Below, one piece after another: positions 31,663 through 39,754 of a DNA stretch of 44,059 nucleotides. The stretch comes from Bacilli bacterium (GTDB lineage Bacteria > Bacillota_I > Bacilli_A > RF39 > UBA660): positions 1 to 44,059 of the forward strand of contig JAFSVF010000007.1 in assembly GCA_017450205.1 (NCBI GenBank), written 5' to 3'. The stretch's first letter is position 1. Each line of letters begins with the position of its first letter. Position numbers and translations under genes: made by a program. Below the pieces are notes generated by a model, which did not search any database, was not told the origin of the DNA, and saw only the letters and a list, made by a program, of their open reading frames with translations.

Positions 31663-31668
31663 TATAAT
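31663..31668 (+). promoter_or_regulatory. Extended -10 (TGTTATAAT) before the holA unit
   Basis: TATAAT ending 15 nt before ATG 31684, one of the shortest leaders in the window. Confidence 0.6.
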
Positions 31669-31683
31669 TAGTTAGGTGAAAGT

Positions 31684-32199
31684 ATGAAAACTAAAAAGAA
31701 ATATAGATATGATCCAATTAAAATATCTTTAATAATTGTTATAGGAACAATTCTATTAATATTATTTTTAAATATGACTTATAAGGAAAAGATTAGATAT
31801 GCCATAATGACTTGTACATCTAATACTGGAGCACCTGAACATAGTGAAACTGTTACATTTAAATTCTTAGCTAAAAAAGATGGAATTTTATATGAATTCT
31901 TTAGAGATGAAGTATATCATTATGATTCAGAAGATAATATAAATAAAACTTATGATTATCTAGTGGATTATAGAAATAATATGAAAAGTATAATTGATAC
32001 TACTAATTTAAGATATGATATTAAAAAAGATAATAAAGAAATATATGTTAATACTTATATTAAAGTAGGTACATTACCAGAAATATTTAATAATTATGCT
32101 CAAGGTGTTGGTTTAACTAAAGACTCTACAGCTAAAGAAGTATATGAAACTATGACAATAAATGATTCTTATACATGTATTGAAACGGAGAGTATGTAA
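31684..32199 (+). CDS. Membrane-anchored extracytoplasmic protein, 171 aa
   Basis: A basic N-terminus (MKTKKKYRYDP) and one transmembrane helix (about 13-31, ISLIIVIGTILLILFL) lead to an outer domain of about 135 residues with two Cys (MTCTSN and SYTCIE), possibly disulfide-bonded. No lipobox. No family recognised. GGTGAAAG precedes ATG 31684. Its stop overlaps the holA start (TAATG at 32197-32201), so it leads the replication/wall operon. Confidence 0.65.
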   Translation: MKTKKKYRYDPIKISLIIVIGTILLILFLNMTYKEKIRYAIMTCTSNTGAPEHSETVTFKFLAKKDGILYEFFRDEVYHYDSEDNINKTYDYLVDYRNNMKSIIDTTNLRYDIKKDNKEIYVNTYIKVGTLPEIFNNYAQGVGLTKDSTAKEVYETMTINDSYTCIETESM

Positions 32200-33152
32200 T
32201 GGTTTATGTTATTAAATCAAGTAGTTATAGATTACTTAATTCTAAGATTCAAGAATTAACAAAAGATATTGAAGAAAAGAAATATTTTAATCTTGATTCT
32301 GATGAACTAGAAGATGTTATCGTAGATGCATCTTATGTAGGATTATTTAATGATTCTAGAGCAATCATAGTAAGAGAAGTTAACTACTTTGGTGGTAAAA
32401 ATAAATATGAAGATCAAGTTAATTCAATTATTAAATTAATTGAGAACTTAGATCCAACAATAACTTTAATACTAGTATGTAATAATTTACTTAAAACTAA
32501 AGAATCTACTAAAAGATTATTTTCATTAAATGTTGAATATATTGATATGTTTAATAATTTTGAATTAGAAAAAGAATATATAAATAAGTATATTGAAGAA
32601 AATAATTTAAAAATAGATAGTAAAGCGATGGATAAACTTAATACTAATACATGTAATAATATAGATCTTTTATTAAACGAATTAGATAAATTATCTATCT
32701 TAACTAAAGAAATAACTTTTAGAGTAGTTACTGATTACTCATCAACATATATTATTCCTAAAGATAACCTAGATGAAATGGATTATAACGATGTTTCTTT
32801 TAAATTTGTAGATGCACTTATAAATAAAAAGTTTAAAGATGCATTTGCATACTTTGATAAAGTAGTTGAAAGAGGAGACGATATGTATTCTCTTATTGGT
32901 CTATTAAATAGTCAATTTTCTAATGTATATATGGTAAAAGAGGCTCTAAGTCATGGTATGAGTGATGAAGATATCATGAATGAATTTGGTTATAAAAAAA
33001 TAGGTAGAGTATTTATTATGAAAAAGAATGGTAATATCTACTCATTAGATGAATTAAGAGATATTATTGTTAATTTATCTGATATAGATTTAAAAATAAA
33101 ACTTGGAGCAGATCAAATAAACTCTTTAAAGGAATTTATTTTATCTATTTAG
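32199..33152 (+). CDS. holA: DNA polymerase III delta subunit (clamp-loader HolA)
   Basis: 317 residues, near the usual ~340. The N-terminal part (YVIKSSSYRLLNSKIQELTK) lacks the textbook YLIYGED opening but fits the degenerate HolA N-domain. The middle has DSRAIIVREVNYFG and NNLLKTKES, and the C-terminal collar is FVDALINKKFKDAFAYFDK...LIGLLNSQFSNVYMVKE, then LKIKLGADQINSLKEFIL. HolA opens the beta sliding clamp for loading. It starts on the stop codon of the preceding gene and is translationally coupled. The assignment rests mainly on the C-terminal half. Confidence 0.85.
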   Translation: MVYVIKSSSYRLLNSKIQELTKDIEEKKYFNLDSDELEDVIVDASYVGLFNDSRAIIVREVNYFGGKNKYEDQVNSIIKLIENLDPTITLILVCNNLLKTKESTKRLFSLNVEYIDMFNNFELEKEYINKYIEENNLKIDSKAMDKLNTNTCNNIDLLLNELDKLSILTKEITFRVVTDYSSTYIIPKDNLDEMDYNDVSFKFVDALINKKFKDAFAYFDKVVERGDDMYSLIGLLNSQFSNVYMVKEALSHGMSDEDIMNEFGYKKIGRVFIMKKNGNIYSLDELRDIIVNLSDIDLKIKLGADQINSLKEFILSI

Positions 33153-33180
33153 TATTATATAATTATAATAGGTGATGAAT

Positions 33181-33978
33181 ATGAATTTTGTAGATATTAT
33201 TGTAATAATATTACTTTTATATGGAGCATATAAAGGATATAGATATGGAGGATTCAGTGCAGCTATTAATTTAGCAGGTACTCTTCTAGTATTTATACTT
33301 TCATACTTTATTAAGAATCCATTAAGTGAATATATGTACTTACATTGGCCATTTATTTCTTTTGGAGGAATATTTAGTGGTATAAGTGTATTTAATATTA
33401 TATTCTATGAAGGTGTTGCATACGTTTTATGTGTAGTAGTCTTAAGTATTGTTTTAAAAATCATACTTAAACTAACTGGTATTATTGATAAGATATTAGA
33501 TGCTACAATTATACTTGCACTTCCAAGTAAAATATTAGGAGTTCTATGTGGAGCATTCCAATATTTCATATATGTATTTTTAATTCTATTTGTAATGGCT
33601 CAAATACCATTTAGTTCAAAATATTATAATGAGTCATACTTGGGAGATAAGATACTTTCACATACTCCAGGGTTATCTTTAGTAACTAAAAATATTTATA
33701 ATTCAATTACTGAAGTTTATAACATTTGTTTTGAACACAAAGATGAAGATGATAAAACAAATGCTAATCTATTAAGTTTAGCTGTTTTACTTAAATATAA
33801 TGTAGTAACAACTGATGGAGTAAAATTACTTATTGATAATAATAAATTAAGAATTAATAACATTGAGGAATTCTTAGCTGAATATGAAGCTACAGGAACT
33901 TATGTTATTGATCAAGATTTATCAAAAAAAATTACTGATGAAACAAAAGATGCTTACAATCAAATTGTAAATAGTTAA
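33181..33978 (+). CDS. CvpA-family membrane protein, 265 aa
   Basis: The N-terminus NFVDIIVIILLLYGAYKGYRYGGF is the typical CvpA opening. About four transmembrane helices reach to residue ~150, followed by a soluble helical C-terminal domain of about 110 residues that is longer than in E. coli CvpA. Family members are linked to colicin V production, envelope maintenance or bile tolerance, with the mechanism unclear. ATG 33181 is chosen because AGGTGAT lies just upstream; GTG 33172 and ATG 33175 are alternatives. TATAATTATAAT at 33159-33170 could add a promoter. It precedes thioredoxin by 8 nt. Confidence 0.8.
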   Translation: MNFVDIIVIILLLYGAYKGYRYGGFSAAINLAGTLLVFILSYFIKNPLSEYMYLHWPFISFGGIFSGISVFNIIFYEGVAYVLCVVVLSIVLKIILKLTGIIDKILDATIILALPSKILGVLCGAFQYFIYVFLILFVMAQIPFSSKYYNESYLGDKILSHTPGLSLVTKNIYNSITEVYNICFEHKDEDDKTNANLLSLAVLLKYNVVTTDGVKLLIDNNKLRINNIEEFLAEYEATGTYVIDQDLSKKITDETKDAYNQIVNS

Positions 33979-33986
33979 GAGGTATT

Positions 33987-34280
33987 ATGATTAAATATTT
34001 AGAAAATGAATCTGATTTTAAAGAAATAATTAAAGAAGGAACTTGGATAGTAGACTTTTATGCTGATTGGTGTGGACCTTGTAAAATGTTAGGTGCAATC
34101 CTAGAAGAAACAGACTATAACATTTTAAAAGTAAATACTGATTCTTTCCAAGACTTATCTTTCTCATTTGGAATAATGTCTATTCCAACTCTTATAATCT
34201 TTAAAGATGGAAAAGAAAAAAACAAAAGTATAGGTCTAATTGATAGAGAAGAACTAAAAAGAATAATGGACTTTGAATAA
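33987..34280 (+). CDS. trxA: Thioredoxin
   Basis: 97 residues with the active site WCGPC in WIVDFYADWCGPCKML (about residues 20-35) and the cis-Pro loop FGIMSIPTLIIFKDG. Reduces protein disulfides in the cytoplasm. Slightly short for the family but complete. AAGAGG precedes ATG 33987. It is co-transcribed with the CvpA-like gene and ends at a terminator whose loop is the stop codon. Confidence 0.93.
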   Translation: MIKYLENESDFKEIIKEGTWIVDFYADWCGPCKMLGAILEETDYNILKVNTDSFQDLSFSFGIMSIPTLIIFKDGKEKNKSIGLIDREELKRIMDFE

Positions 34281-34296
34281 TCAAAGTCTTTTTTTT
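34269..34296 (+). terminator. Terminator of trxA
   Basis: GACTTTGA (34269-34276), ATAA, TCAAAGTC (34281-34288), T-run. The loop contains the TAA stop (34278-34280). Confidence 0.83.
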
Positions 34297-34360
34297 ACCA
34301 CTTTTACATTTATTGTTATAAAATAGATGATGTGATAAAATTAAATTGCGAGGTGGATTT

Positions 34361-34603
34361 ATGGATAAAACAAGAATGTTTAATCTTAAAGAAATTGAAG
34401 ATGCCCTTGTAGAAACAACTTTAGATGAAGTTAGAGAAGCACTAAGAGAAAAAGGGTATAATCCTGTTAATCAAATCGTAGGTTACCTTGTAACAGGGGA
34501 TGAAACTTATATAACTAATTACAAAGATGCGAGAAAAAAAATACTTTCAATTGATAGAGGAGTCTTAATTGAAACTATCGTAAGGAGTTATTTAGAGAAC
34601 TAA
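34361..34603 (+). CDS. ireB: IreB/UPF0297-family regulatory protein, 80 aa
   Basis: Matches UPF0297 (B. subtilis YrzL): DKTRMFNLKEIEDALVETT, VREALREKGYNPVNQIVGYL, SGDETYITNY-like DETYITNYKDAR and a terminal IIRxYL-like IVRSYLEN. In Enterococcus the protein is a substrate of the IreK Ser/Thr kinase and tunes cephalosporin tolerance. The phosphorylated Thr residues would be near the N-terminus. ATG 34361 is preceded by AGGTGG; the longer TTG 34346 start reads through that site. It heads the conserved ireB-ruvX-DUF1292-mltG block. Confidence 0.9.
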   Translation: MDKTRMFNLKEIEDALVETTLDEVREALREKGYNPVNQIVGYLVTGDETYITNYKDARKKILSIDRGVLIETIVRSYLEN

Positions 34604-35034
34604 TGAAATGCTTAGGAATGGATTTAGGAACTCGCACACTTGGTCTTGCCACATCTGATAAATTAGGACTTATTGCTAGTCCTTATAAAACTATTAGATA
34701 TGAAGACACTGATGAATTAGTTAATGAAGTTATAGAAATTATAAATAAAGATAAAATAGAAGTTCTAGTTTTAGGTTATCCAAAGAACATGAATAATACT
34801 GAAGGAGAAGCTGTAGAAAGAACTATGAATTTTAAATCTAAGTTAGAAAGTAAAACTAACTTAAAAATTAATTTAATAGATGAACGTCTTTCAACAGTTG
34901 AAGCTACTAATTATTTACTAAATGAAGATATGTCTAGAAAAGGGCGTAAAAGAGTAGTAGATGCAGTAGCTGCTTCAATTATATTAGATACTTATTTAAG
35001 AAAAGTTCAAATTGAAAAGGAGAGAAAACAATGA
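34603..35034 (+). CDS. ruvX: Holliday junction resolvase-like nuclease RuvX/YqgF
   Basis: RNase H-like fold with first Asp in GMDLGTRTLGLA (about residue 7), VLVLGYPKNM in the centre, DERLSTVEA with conserved acidic residues (about 98-104) and final Asp in RVVDAVAASIILDTYL. Members act in pre-16S rRNA 5' end maturation and/or recombination. It starts on the ireB stop (TAATG) and overlaps the next gene by ATGA. It is the only gene in the window that ends in TGA. Confidence 0.95.
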   Translation: MKCLGMDLGTRTLGLATSDKLGLIASPYKTIRYEDTDELVNEVIEIINKDKIEVLVLGYPKNMNNTEGEAVERTMNFKSKLESKTNLKINLIDERLSTVEATNYLLNEDMSRKGRKRVVDAVAASIILDTYLRKVQIEKERKQ

Positions 35035-35339
35035 ATAAAGAACCAGGTAAATTAATTATTACTAATAATGAAGGAAAACAATTAGAATGTGATGTATTAT
35101 TTACATTCGATAGTGATGAAACAGGAAAAAGTTATATTGCTTATACAGATAATACTAAAGATGAAAATGGTAATATCAGAGTATATGCATCTATATATGA
35201 TCCAAATGGAGAAGATTTAGAATTAAAACCACTTACTGATCCAAAAGAATGGAAAGTAATTGAAAGTATATTATCTTCTATTCAAGAAAAAGTTGATGAA
35301 GCAATCAAGAACAGTGGTGCTGAAAATGAAGAAGAATAA
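35031..35339 (+). CDS. DUF1292 (UPF0473) protein, 102 aa
   Basis: Small acidic protein of the YrzB type: ECDVLFTFDSDETGKSYIAYTD, then VYASIYDPNGEDLELKPLTDPKEWKVIESIL. It is always found in this position next to ruvX and mltG in Bacillota. Function unknown. It overlaps ruvX by 4 nt and mltG by 14 nt, consistent with tight translational coupling. Confidence 0.9.
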   Translation: MNKEPGKLIITNNEGKQLECDVLFTFDSDETGKSYIAYTDNTKDENGNIRVYASIYDPNGEDLELKPLTDPKEWKVIESILSSIQEKVDEAIKNSGAENEEE

Positions 35340-36471
35340 AAAGAATAATATTAGTGAAGAAGATTTCTTTTCTAAATTAGATAATGTAGAAAAAAAAGCA
35401 ACAAGTTCTATTAAAACAATTAGTATCATTTTTGTTGTTATACTATTTTTAATTCTACTTGCTATTGGCGGTTTATATACTTATATAGTAATGCCAGTTA
35501 ATATTGAAGATGAATCTAAAGTGACTTTTGTAGTTAATCAAGGTGATACTGTATATGGTGTAATAGATAGATTATCAAAAGAACATTTAGTTAAAAATGC
35601 TAAATTAGTTAAATTATATGTTAAATATAATGGCATTAATAACTTCTATGCTGGTGAATATGAATTATCTAAATCATATCCACTTGATATGACATTAGGT
35701 ATTCTTACTGGTATTACAAATGCTAAACAAGATACTTTAAATATTCAATTTGTTGAAGGAAAAAGAATCCCTTATTATGCAAAAGTAATTGCAAATAAAT
35801 TTGATTACTCTGAAGAAGAAGTAATTAATACTATGAATGATAAAGAATTCTTAAATGAACTTGTTAATAAATATTGGTTTATTACTGATGATATTTTAAA
35901 TGAAAACCTATATTATCCACTTGAAGGATACTTATTTCCAGATACATATCAATTCAATAAAGATACATCAATTAAAGACATAATTGAGACTATGATTAAG
36001 AAGATGGATAGTGTTTTAAGTGAGTATAAACAAGAGATAGAAGGAAGCTCTAGAAGTGTTCATAGTTTACTTACTGTCGCAAGTATGGTAGAATTAGAAG
36101 CTGTCAGCGCCGAAGATCGTGCCTTAACTGCTGGTGTATTCTATAATAGACTAGAAAAAGGCTGGACTTTGGGTTCGGATGTAACAACATACTATGATGT
36201 TAAGAAGGACTTAGTTGAAGGTTTAACTTATAAAGACTTAAATACATGTAATGGTTATAATACTAGAGGAAGTTCTTGTCAAAAAGGTCTTCCAATCGGA
36301 CCAATTGCTTGTGTTTCTAAATCAAGTATTTTAGCCGCAATCAGACCAACTGAAACTAAATATATGTATTTTGTTGCAGATAAGAATAACAAATTATATT
36401 TTGCTGAAACACAATCAGGACATGATCAAAATATTAGAGATTTAAAATCTAAGAATTTATGGCCTGAATAA
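35326..36471 (+). CDS. mltG: Endolytic murein transglycosylase MltG (YceG-like)
   Basis: 381 residues with a cytoplasmic N-terminus, one transmembrane helix (about 30-53), a LysM-like segment FVVNQGDTVYGVIDRLSKE, and the catalytic YceG domain with LEGYLFPDTYQF (catalytic Glu), VASMVELEA, AGVFYNRLEKGWTLGSD and the end motif PIGPIACVSKSSILAAIRP. It cuts nascent glycan strands and so sets their length. ATG 35326 is chosen because the first residues MKMKKNKKNN fit a cytoplasmic basic start; the earlier in-frame start lies deep in the DUF1292 gene. The ribosome binding site is poor, so coupling is likely. Confidence 0.93.
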   Translation: MKKNKKNNISEEDFFSKLDNVEKKATSSIKTISIIFVVILFLILLAIGGLYTYIVMPVNIEDESKVTFVVNQGDTVYGVIDRLSKEHLVKNAKLVKLYVKYNGINNFYAGEYELSKSYPLDMTLGILTGITNAKQDTLNIQFVEGKRIPYYAKVIANKFDYSEEEVINTMNDKEFLNELVNKYWFITDDILNENLYYPLEGYLFPDTYQFNKDTSIKDIIETMIKKMDSVLSEYKQEIEGSSRSVHSLLTVASMVELEAVSAEDRALTAGVFYNRLEKGWTLGSDVTTYYDVKKDLVEGLTYKDLNTCNGYNTRGSSCQKGLPIGPIACVSKSSILAAIRPTETKYMYFVADKNNKLYFAETQSGHDQNIRDLKSKNLWPE

Positions 36472-36486
36472 AAGGAGAGTTTAAAA

Positions 36487-37098
36487 ATGAAAGATGTTAT
36501 ACAAGATATGGAAAGATATGCTGAGGCAAATAATGTTCCAATTATTGAAAGAGACTCTATTATTTTCATAGACAAGTATATCAAATTAAACGGAGTAAAA
36601 AAGGTGTTAGAAATAGGTACTGCAATTGGTTATAGTGCAATACTTATGGCTTGTGCTTCTAAAGATGTAGAAATAACTACAATCGAAAGAGATGAAAAAA
36701 GATACAAAGAAGCTCTAAAGAATATTAGAGCATGTGAAATGGATAAAAGAATCGATGTTGTATTCGATGATGCCTTAGATGTTAATCTAGCAGGTTATAA
36801 ATATGATCTTATCTTTATTGATGCTGCTAAGGGTCAAAACATTAAATTCTTTGAAAAATTTAAAAACTATCTTAATGAAGGTGGAATTATCATAACTGAT
36901 AACGTTAACTTCCATGGGCTTGTTAAAAATCCTGAAAGAATAGAATCAAAGAATGTAAGACAACTTGTAGATAAAATAATTGAATATAGAGAATATCTAA
37001 GTGATAATGACGAATATATTACAAAGTTTTATGATATAGGAGACGGACTTGCAATAAGTTTTAAGAAGAATGATGAAAAAGCAAAAAATATTGATTAA
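36487..37098 (+). CDS. trmR: tRNA 5-hydroxyuridine methyltransferase (YrrM-type O-methyltransferase)
   Basis: Class I SAM methyltransferase of the catechol-OMT-like family with SAM-binding VLEIGTAIGYSAILMA (about 36-51), TTIERDEKRY and the metal-site region FIDAAKGQ, TDNVNFHG. It is followed directly by two U32-family proteins, the same trmR-trhP1-trhP2 order as in B. subtilis yrrM-yrrN-yrrO, where these enzymes make 5-methoxyuridine at tRNA wobble position 34. AAAGGAGAG precedes ATG 36487. It overlaps the next gene by 29 nt. Confidence 0.88.
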   Translation: MKDVIQDMERYAEANNVPIIERDSIIFIDKYIKLNGVKKVLEIGTAIGYSAILMACASKDVEITTIERDEKRYKEALKNIRACEMDKRIDVVFDDALDVNLAGYKYDLIFIDAAKGQNIKFFEKFKNYLNEGGIIITDNVNFHGLVKNPERIESKNVRQLVDKIIEYREYLSDNDEYITKFYDIGDGLAISFKKNDEKAKNID

Positions 37099-37870
37099 TA
37101 TAAACAATTTAGAAGAGATTAATGAATATAAGAAAATTGGTATAAACAATTTTCTTTTTGCGCTTAATGGGTTTTCTATTGGTTATAACTCATTTGAAAT
37201 AAGAGAAATACCAGAAGACTCTTATATTCTAATTAACAGAGTATTAGATTCTAAAGATATTGATTCCCTAAAAACTATTAAAGATGATTTACTTAAGTTT
37301 AAAGGAATTATCTTTGAAGACTTAGGAGTATATCAAATATTTAAAGATACTTCTTTAGAGTTAATCTGGAATCAAGCACACTTTGCTACTAATCTAACAT
37401 CAATTAATATTTGGTTAGACAAAGTGTCTTCAGCGGTTATTTCTAATGAAATTACTTCAAATGAAATTACTGATATAGTTAGTGGAGTAATAAAACCAGT
37501 AATATTTAATGTATTTGGTAAGAATATGATAATGTATTCAAGAAGAACACTTTTATCTAACTTCAATAAATATAATGAGTTAGAAAAGTATAATGATATG
37601 GTTTTAGGTGAAAATCATACTAATAATAATTTCCTAGTTAAAGAAACTGAATATGGTTCAGCATTCTTTAATAATGAATATTTTAACTATATAGATTTTA
37701 GTAATACTCTAAATGATGATAATATTAAGTTCTATTTAGTCCTTAACTTAGATTTAGATACTAATACTATTAAAGATGTTCTAGAAGGAAAAACTATTGG
37801 TAATGATGGATTCTTAAACAAAAAGACAGTTTATAGAATGAGTGAATATACAGATAGGGGTGTGAAATAA
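37070..37870 (+). CDS. trhP1: Peptidase U32-family protein, TrhP1/YrrN-like
   Basis: A divergent TIM-barrel-like U32 member of 266 residues with strands such as KILININNLEEINEYKKIGI and LIWNQAHFATNLTSINIW. It lacks the Cys cluster signature, as YrrN does. It is thought to work with the larger U32 protein to hydroxylate U34 of tRNA using prephenate. Start ATG 37070 or 37073 lies within trmR and the ribosome binding site (AAGAAG) is weak. Assignment leans on synteny with the two neighbours. Confidence 0.78.
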   Translation: MMKKQKILININNLEEINEYKKIGINNFLFALNGFSIGYNSFEIREIPEDSYILINRVLDSKDIDSLKTIKDDLLKFKGIIFEDLGVYQIFKDTSLELIWNQAHFATNLTSINIWLDKVSSAVISNEITSNEITDIVSGVIKPVIFNVFGKNMIMYSRRTLLSNFNKYNELEKYNDMVLGENHTNNNFLVKETEYGSAFFNNEYFNYIDFSNTLNDDNIKFYLVLNLDLDTNTIKDVLEGKTIGNDGFLNKKTVYRMSEYTDRGVK

Positions 37871-39078
37871 TGAAAACAGAATTATTAGCTCCTGCTGGAT
37901 CTTTAGAAAAAATGAAATATGCTTTCCTTTTTGGTGCAGATGCAGTATATATGGGTGGTAAGAATTTCTCACTACGTGCTAATGCTAAAAACTTTTCTCT
38001 TGAAGAAATGAAAGAAGCAGTGGAATATGCTCACTCACTAGGTAAAAAAGTTTATATTACATGTAATATTGTATTCCATAACGAAGACCTAGAAGGTTTA
38101 AAAGAATATTTAAAATATTTAGAATCAATTCATGTAGATGCTATTCTTGCATCAGATATCGCAGTTATGCAATTACTTAAAGATGAACATATTAATATTC
38201 CGCTACATATAAGTACTCAAGCATCTACTTTAAATTACGAAGTAGGTAAGTTTTATAAAGAGATGGGTGCAGAAAGATTAGTTCTTGCTCGTGAAGCATC
38301 TAAAGAAGATATTAAAAGAATACATGAAGAAACAGGACTTGAAATTGAATGTTTTGCTCATGGTGCAATGTGTACAAGTATAAGTGGTAGATGTGTTCTT
38401 TCTAATTATTGTACTAATAGAGATTCAAACCGTGGTGGATGTGCTCAAATATGTAGATGGGTATTTGATTACAAAAAAGATAATGAAAAAGTAACTGATA
38501 TCCCATTTAGTATGACTCCTAAAGATTTAAATATGGTACCATTCATTAATCATATGATTGATGCAGGCGTATACAGTTTTAAAATCGAAGGAAGAATGCG
38601 TTCTATCTATTATGTATCTACAGTAATTCTTATTTATAGAAGACTTTTAGATAAGATTAAAAACGGTACATTAACAGATGAATATAAAAAATATGCTACT
38701 AACATCTTAAATAGAGTAGCTAATCGTGAATCAACTCCTCAATTCTTTGATAAATTACCAGGAGTAGAAGAACAATACTATTTAGGTAGAAAAGAAGAAT
38801 CAAATCAAGACTTCTTAGGCTTAGTTCTTGATTATAAAGATGGAGTAGCAACAATCGAACAAAGAAACTTCTTTAAACTTGGAGATGAAGTTCAATTCTT
38901 TGGCCCTAATATGAAAACAACTAATTGGGTTGTTGATAATATTATGGATGAAGAAGGAAATCCAATAGATGTTGCAAGACATCCTCAAATGATTATTAAA
39001 ATTAAACTTCCTTTTGAAGTTAAAGAATTTGATATGATGCGTGTAAAAGTCTTTGATGAACCTACAAAGAATGATTAA
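37870..39078 (+). CDS. trhP2: Peptidase U32-family tRNA hydroxylation protein, TrhP2/YrrO-like
   Basis: 402 residues. It opens ELLAPAGSLEKMKYAFLFGADAVYMGG, the standard U32 start. The U32 signature is IECFAHGAMCTSISGRCVLS, and further Cys in YCTNRDSNRGGCAQICRW supply a [4Fe-4S] cluster. The C-terminal beta domain follows (EEQYYLGRKEESNQDFLG). It catalyses prephenate-dependent 5-hydroxyuridine formation at tRNA U34, feeding TrmR. It starts on the stop of trhP1 (TAATG). Confidence 0.9.
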   Translation: MKTELLAPAGSLEKMKYAFLFGADAVYMGGKNFSLRANAKNFSLEEMKEAVEYAHSLGKKVYITCNIVFHNEDLEGLKEYLKYLESIHVDAILASDIAVMQLLKDEHINIPLHISTQASTLNYEVGKFYKEMGAERLVLAREASKEDIKRIHEETGLEIECFAHGAMCTSISGRCVLSNYCTNRDSNRGGCAQICRWVFDYKKDNEKVTDIPFSMTPKDLNMVPFINHMIDAGVYSFKIEGRMRSIYYVSTVILIYRRLLDKIKNGTLTDEYKKYATNILNRVANRESTPQFFDKLPGVEEQYYLGRKEESNQDFLGLVLDYKDGVATIEQRNFFKLGDEVQFFGPNMKTTNWVVDNIMDEEGNPIDVARHPQMIIKIKLPFEVKEFDMMRVKVFDEPTKND

Positions 39079-39096
39079 TGTCATTCTTTTTTTATT
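39066..39096 (+). terminator. Terminator of the trmR-trhP unit
   Basis: AAAGAATGA (39066-39074), TTAATG, TCATTCTTT (39081-39089), T-run. The TAA stop 39076-39078 is in the loop. Confidence 0.83.
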
Positions 39097-39135
39097 TTCT
39101 TTTTAGTAAATTTATAAATAAATGAATGATTTTGT

Positions 39136-39164
39136 TTGACTTTTATATATTTTTGGTGTAATCT
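39136..39164 (+). promoter_or_regulatory. Promoter of greA
   Basis: TTGACT (39136-39141), 17-bp spacer, TAATCT (39159-39164) with TG directly before it. Confidence 0.65.
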
Positions 39165-39226
39165 TTTAAAAGTAAGTTTGATACTTAAACAAACAAGAAA
39201 AAAATATAAAAAAGGACTGATCAAAA

Positions 39227-39694
39227 ATGGCAAAAAAACAAGTAGATTTGACAGCTGAAGGATTAAAACAAGTACAAGAAGAATTAAATAAATTAAGATT
39301 AGAAGATAGACCAAGAATTATTCAAGCAATTAAAGATGCTAGAAGTCAAGGTGACTTATCTGAAAATGCAGACTATGATGCAGCTAGAGAAGAACAAGCT
39401 AAAACTGAAGCTAGAATCAAAGAATTAGAATATATCGTTGATAATGCTAATATCATCGAAAAAGTTGATGGAGAAGTTGGACTTGGTTCAACTGTAACTG
39501 TTGAATTTGTTGATGACGATGAAGAAGAAGTATACAAAGTAGTTGGAGTTACTGAAGTAGATGTTGATAACAACATGATTTCTAAAGAAAGTCCAATTGG
39601 TGCTGCTTTATATGGTCATAAAGAAGGCGAAGTAGTAGAAGTTAAATTACCTAACGGTGGTGGATACGAAATAAAGATTGTTAAGATTGCTTAA
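39227..39694 (+). CDS. greA: Transcription elongation factor GreA
   Basis: 155 residues. The N-terminal coiled coil (about 8-75) has its acidic tip in DARSQGDLSENADYDAAREEQ, which enters the RNA polymerase secondary channel and stimulates cleavage of backtracked RNA. The C-terminal FKBP-like domain ends SPIGAALYGHKEGEVVEVKLPNG. AAAGGA precedes ATG 39227. It sits after the U32 genes as in Bacillus, without udk between them. Confidence 0.97.
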   Translation: MAKKQVDLTAEGLKQVQEELNKLRLEDRPRIIQAIKDARSQGDLSENADYDAAREEQAKTEARIKELEYIVDNANIIEKVDGEVGLGSTVTVEFVDDDEEEVYKVVGVTEVDVDNNMISKESPIGAALYGHKEGEVVEVKLPNGGGYEIKIVKIA

Positions 39695-39708
39695 CAATCT
39701 CTTTTTTT
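39675..39708 (+). terminator. Terminator of greA
   Basis: AGATTGTTAAG (39675-39685), ATTG, CTTAACAATCT (39690-39700), then CTTTTTTTT. The TAA stop 39692-39694 is in the right arm. Confidence 0.87.
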
Positions 39709-39724
39709 TATTTTAAAATTAAGT

Positions 39725-39730
39725 TATAAT
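39725..39730 (+). promoter_or_regulatory. -10 of the ybxB-type gene
   Basis: TATAAT in AGTTATAATAC, 24 nt before GTG 39755. Confidence 0.5.
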
Positions 39731-39754
39731 ACAAAAACGAAAGAAGGGGATAAT

